A DNA stretch of 64,000 bases from positions 558,001-622,000 of the forward strand of contig NC_089455.1 of assembly GCF_026210795.1 (NCBI RefSeq), written 5' to 3'. The notes under the pieces were generated by a model. It made no database searches. It saw nothing but the letters and a program-made list of their open reading frames with translations, and was not told where the DNA came from. The position numbers and the translations under genes were made by a program. Within the stretch, counting starts at the first letter, position 1, and the number at the start of each line of letters is the position of its first letter. The stretch comes from Rhizophagus irregularis (taxonomy: Eukaryota > Glomeromycota > Glomeromycetes > Glomerales > Glomeraceae). Positions 61,895-64,000 of the stretch are shown in pieces.

Positions 61895-64000
61895 ATGGAC
61901 GAACTTCAACGTTTAAATTCTAACGAACCAACTAAATACAATTCGACAAACAGAAATGATATTGATTATGATAACAATTCTTTATCAACGTGGGAAATGA
62001 TTAAGCTAACAGCATGTATGGCCGGCCTTCAATTTACTTGTGAGTACTTGAATAAACTTTTTAAACAAGCGAGGGTCGTGTTTAGTTTAAAGTTTAAGTA
62101 GTCTATCTTTTTTTCTATATATATTTTTTCTATGTTCCGTTTTTCCTTCCTGTAAATTTAATACCATTAAAGTTTAAATAAATTATTATTTTAGGGACAG
62201 TCGAATTGGCGTGAGTACTTTATAATTTTGAATAAAAATTTTTTTTTTCTTTACGAAATTTTCGTTGTAAATAATTTTCGTTGTAAAATAATTTTCAATT
62301 TAAAAATTATAAATCAATTTATTAAATAATTCAATCGATCAAATTCTTCGATCGTAATCAATGCAAAATATTTCAATTCGGGCAAAAAATATTCGCGTTG
62401 TATACCAGTTACGGTTCACCATATCTACGGTCTTTAGGCCTTACTACAGAGCTAATAGCTTTAGTATGGCTTGCAGGACCTTTATCGGGTTTATTGATAC
62501 AACCTCTTGTCGGAGCAATCAGTGATAAAAGTACTTATAAATTAGGTAGAAGACGTCCTTTTATTATAGTTGGAGGATTTTTAGTCTGTCTCTCGATGGC
62601 AGGTATCGCGTATTCAAGGGAATGGGCTAAAGTATATCTTGGAATGATTAACTCGAAGAATGGGGATGATCGGGATGAGGTAAATTATTAATGGAGATTT
62701 TGGAAAAAATGATAATAATTGTTTATATTATTATACTTAATTCAAATAATATTTATTTTAGGCCAACAAGATTGCAGTGTATATTGCAGTATTAGCATTT
62801 TATTGCTTAGACTTTTCCATAAATGCGGTTCAAGCGTCATGTCGTGCATTGATACTTGACATTCCTCCTCTTTATCAACAAGAAACAGGAAATGCGTGGG
62901 CAGGAAGAATGTTGCACATAGGAAATGTCATCGGTTATTTTACAGGCTTTCTGGACTTAACTGCGTTATTTCCAATGTTAGGGGATACTCAGTTGAAGGT
63001 ACTCTGTATTGTTGCCTGTGTAATATTTATATTATCATTACTTATAACATCTTTAAGTGTGAAAGAGAAAGTATTTGAAGCAATTGATGATGACAAGTTA
63101 TGTATTTGAGGAATTTCATTTTAAAATAATTATAATACATATATTAAATTAATTTTAGCAATTAATCTTTAAAAAAATTTTTAATCTTATCTAGACCGTG
63201 GTGGCATACCATCGTATATATTTATAAAGCTTTTAGATACCTTCCGGTACCTATTCAAAGAATTTGCAATGTTCAGTTTTTCGCTTGGATGGGATGGTTT
63301 CCGTTTTTGTTTTTTAGGTAAGATTATTTCTAAAATTTATTTTTACCTTTTTTTTTGCATGAATAGTTAATTTGGTCCATTTCATAGTACAACTTGGGTG
63401 GCAGAAATTTATGCACAAACACACCCAACAGAAGATCCAAATGATGAAGATTTCATTTATAAAGCCACAAGAGCTGGCTCGTTCGGTTTATTATTATTTT
63501 CATTTGTATCAGTAGCAGCTGGTGTTATTATACCACTTTTTACTCCATCAACTTATCCGAGTCGTAATCCATTTACCGTTTATAACATATATATCGCATC
63601 ACATATTATTTTCTTCATTATAATGATGACTACATTTTTTGTACGTACCGAATACCATGCAATATCAGTTATTGCTAGTGTTGGTGTTCCATGGGCAATC
63701 GCTATGTGGATTCCTTTTGCGCTCGTAGGAGAATTTGTTCAAAAGGAAAATGTTGAAGCTATTGTTGAAAACACACATGTTAGACCTATCGAGAATCCCG
63801 ATATCGAGCATGTATCATCAATAGCTTCGTCGTCATCATCATCTCCTTTGGTTACTCCAGATGAGCAAAATGAAGAAGAGGAGGAGTTCGATGCAGGAAT
63901 GATGCTTGGAGTTCATAATATGTATATTGTATTCCCTCAATTTGTCATTTCATTAATAAGTTCTGGAATATTTAAACTTTTTAATGCAAATAGTGAAGAT
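61895..64000 (+). CDS. Sucrose/glucoside:H+ symporter (GPH family), partial
   Basis: The gene runs off the window end. Exons: 61895-62039, 62195-62210, 62409-62679, 62762-63096, 63195-63317 and 63388 onward. The 16-nt second exon completes WTVELAYGSPYLRSLGL, the conserved first transmembrane segment of sucrose-type transporters. The loop after TM2-3 has DKSTYKLGRRRPFIIVGGF, carrying the family RRRP motif. Further segments include VQASCRALILDIPP, GNAWAGRMLHIGNVIGYFTG, CNVQFFAWMGWFPFLFFSTT and FGLLLFSFVSVAAGVI; about nine membrane spans are visible before the end. A cytoplasmic Ser/Glu-rich loop (SSIASSSSSS, NEEEEEFD) lies late in the visible part. In fungi such carriers take up sucrose or alpha-glucosides with protons at the plasma membrane. 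Substrate is inferred. Confidence 0.88.

Overview
The window looks like nuclear DNA of an AT-rich, intron-rich fungus. The genes carry many short introns (mostly 50-100 nt, GT-AG, with CTAAC/TTAAC-like branch sites and T-rich 3' ends), and the conserved ones are fungal or pan-eukaryotic: DCAF6-like WD40 protein, APC2, Wee1 kinase, URB1/NPA1, RRN3, SGD1/NOM1, PRP5/DDX46, a YIH1/IMPACT-like protein, PDCD2/TSR4-like protein, COX17, URM1 and a GPH-family sucrose-type transporter. The base composition, low-complexity tracts, and wealth of hAT, Helitron and MITE remnants suggest an early-diverging fungus such as an arbuscular mycorrhizal Glomeromycotina species. That assignment is inference only.

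There are two compartments. Positions 1-12 kb are repeat-dominated. They hold three tandem arrays in which mini-exons of about 36-45 nt alternate with short intron-like segments (array A 1-1965, array B about 3770-5450, array C about 7240-8770), plus a Helitron coding remnant, two elements with perfect 8-bp target duplications and hAT-type ends, a third probable element with an 8-bp duplication, a mariner-like element, a polyA-tailed retroposed segment with a 16-bp duplication, and a CACTG-ended MITE nested in a pogo-like MITE. From 12.4 kb to the right end the window is gene-dense, broken by an AT-rich, repeat-bearing gap at 27.8-31.2 kb and a 2.6-kb gap at 41.1-43.7 kb.

Gene order from 12.4 kb: RRM protein (-), enoyl-CoA hydratase/isomerase ending in a peroxisomal AKL signal (-), DCAF6-like (+), C2H2 zinc-finger protein (-), APC2 (+), WEE1 (+), URB1 (-), RRN3 (-), SGD1/NOM1 (-), PRP5 (+), YIH1/IMPACT-like (-), PDCD2-like (+), COX17 (+), Mso1-like (-), URM1 (+), sucrose-type transporter (+, cut by the window end). 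URB1, RRN3 and SGD1 are consecutive on one strand and all act in making ribosomes (60S assembly, Pol I initiation, 40S assembly); the PDCD2/TSR4-like gene lies close by. APC2 and WEE1 are adjacent cell-cycle genes, each with two upstream ACGCGT boxes.

The most unusual signal is in the three arrays. In array A nearly every intron-like unit has two inverted repeats. One spans the exon-intron junction and puts the 5' splice site in its loop; the other brackets the putative branch site. The first splices of array A, if they occur, keep an open frame encoding a repeated 14-residue unit. Array B lies wholly inside a hAT-type element with a perfect 8-bp duplication, so a mobile element carries and can spread a multi-intron array.
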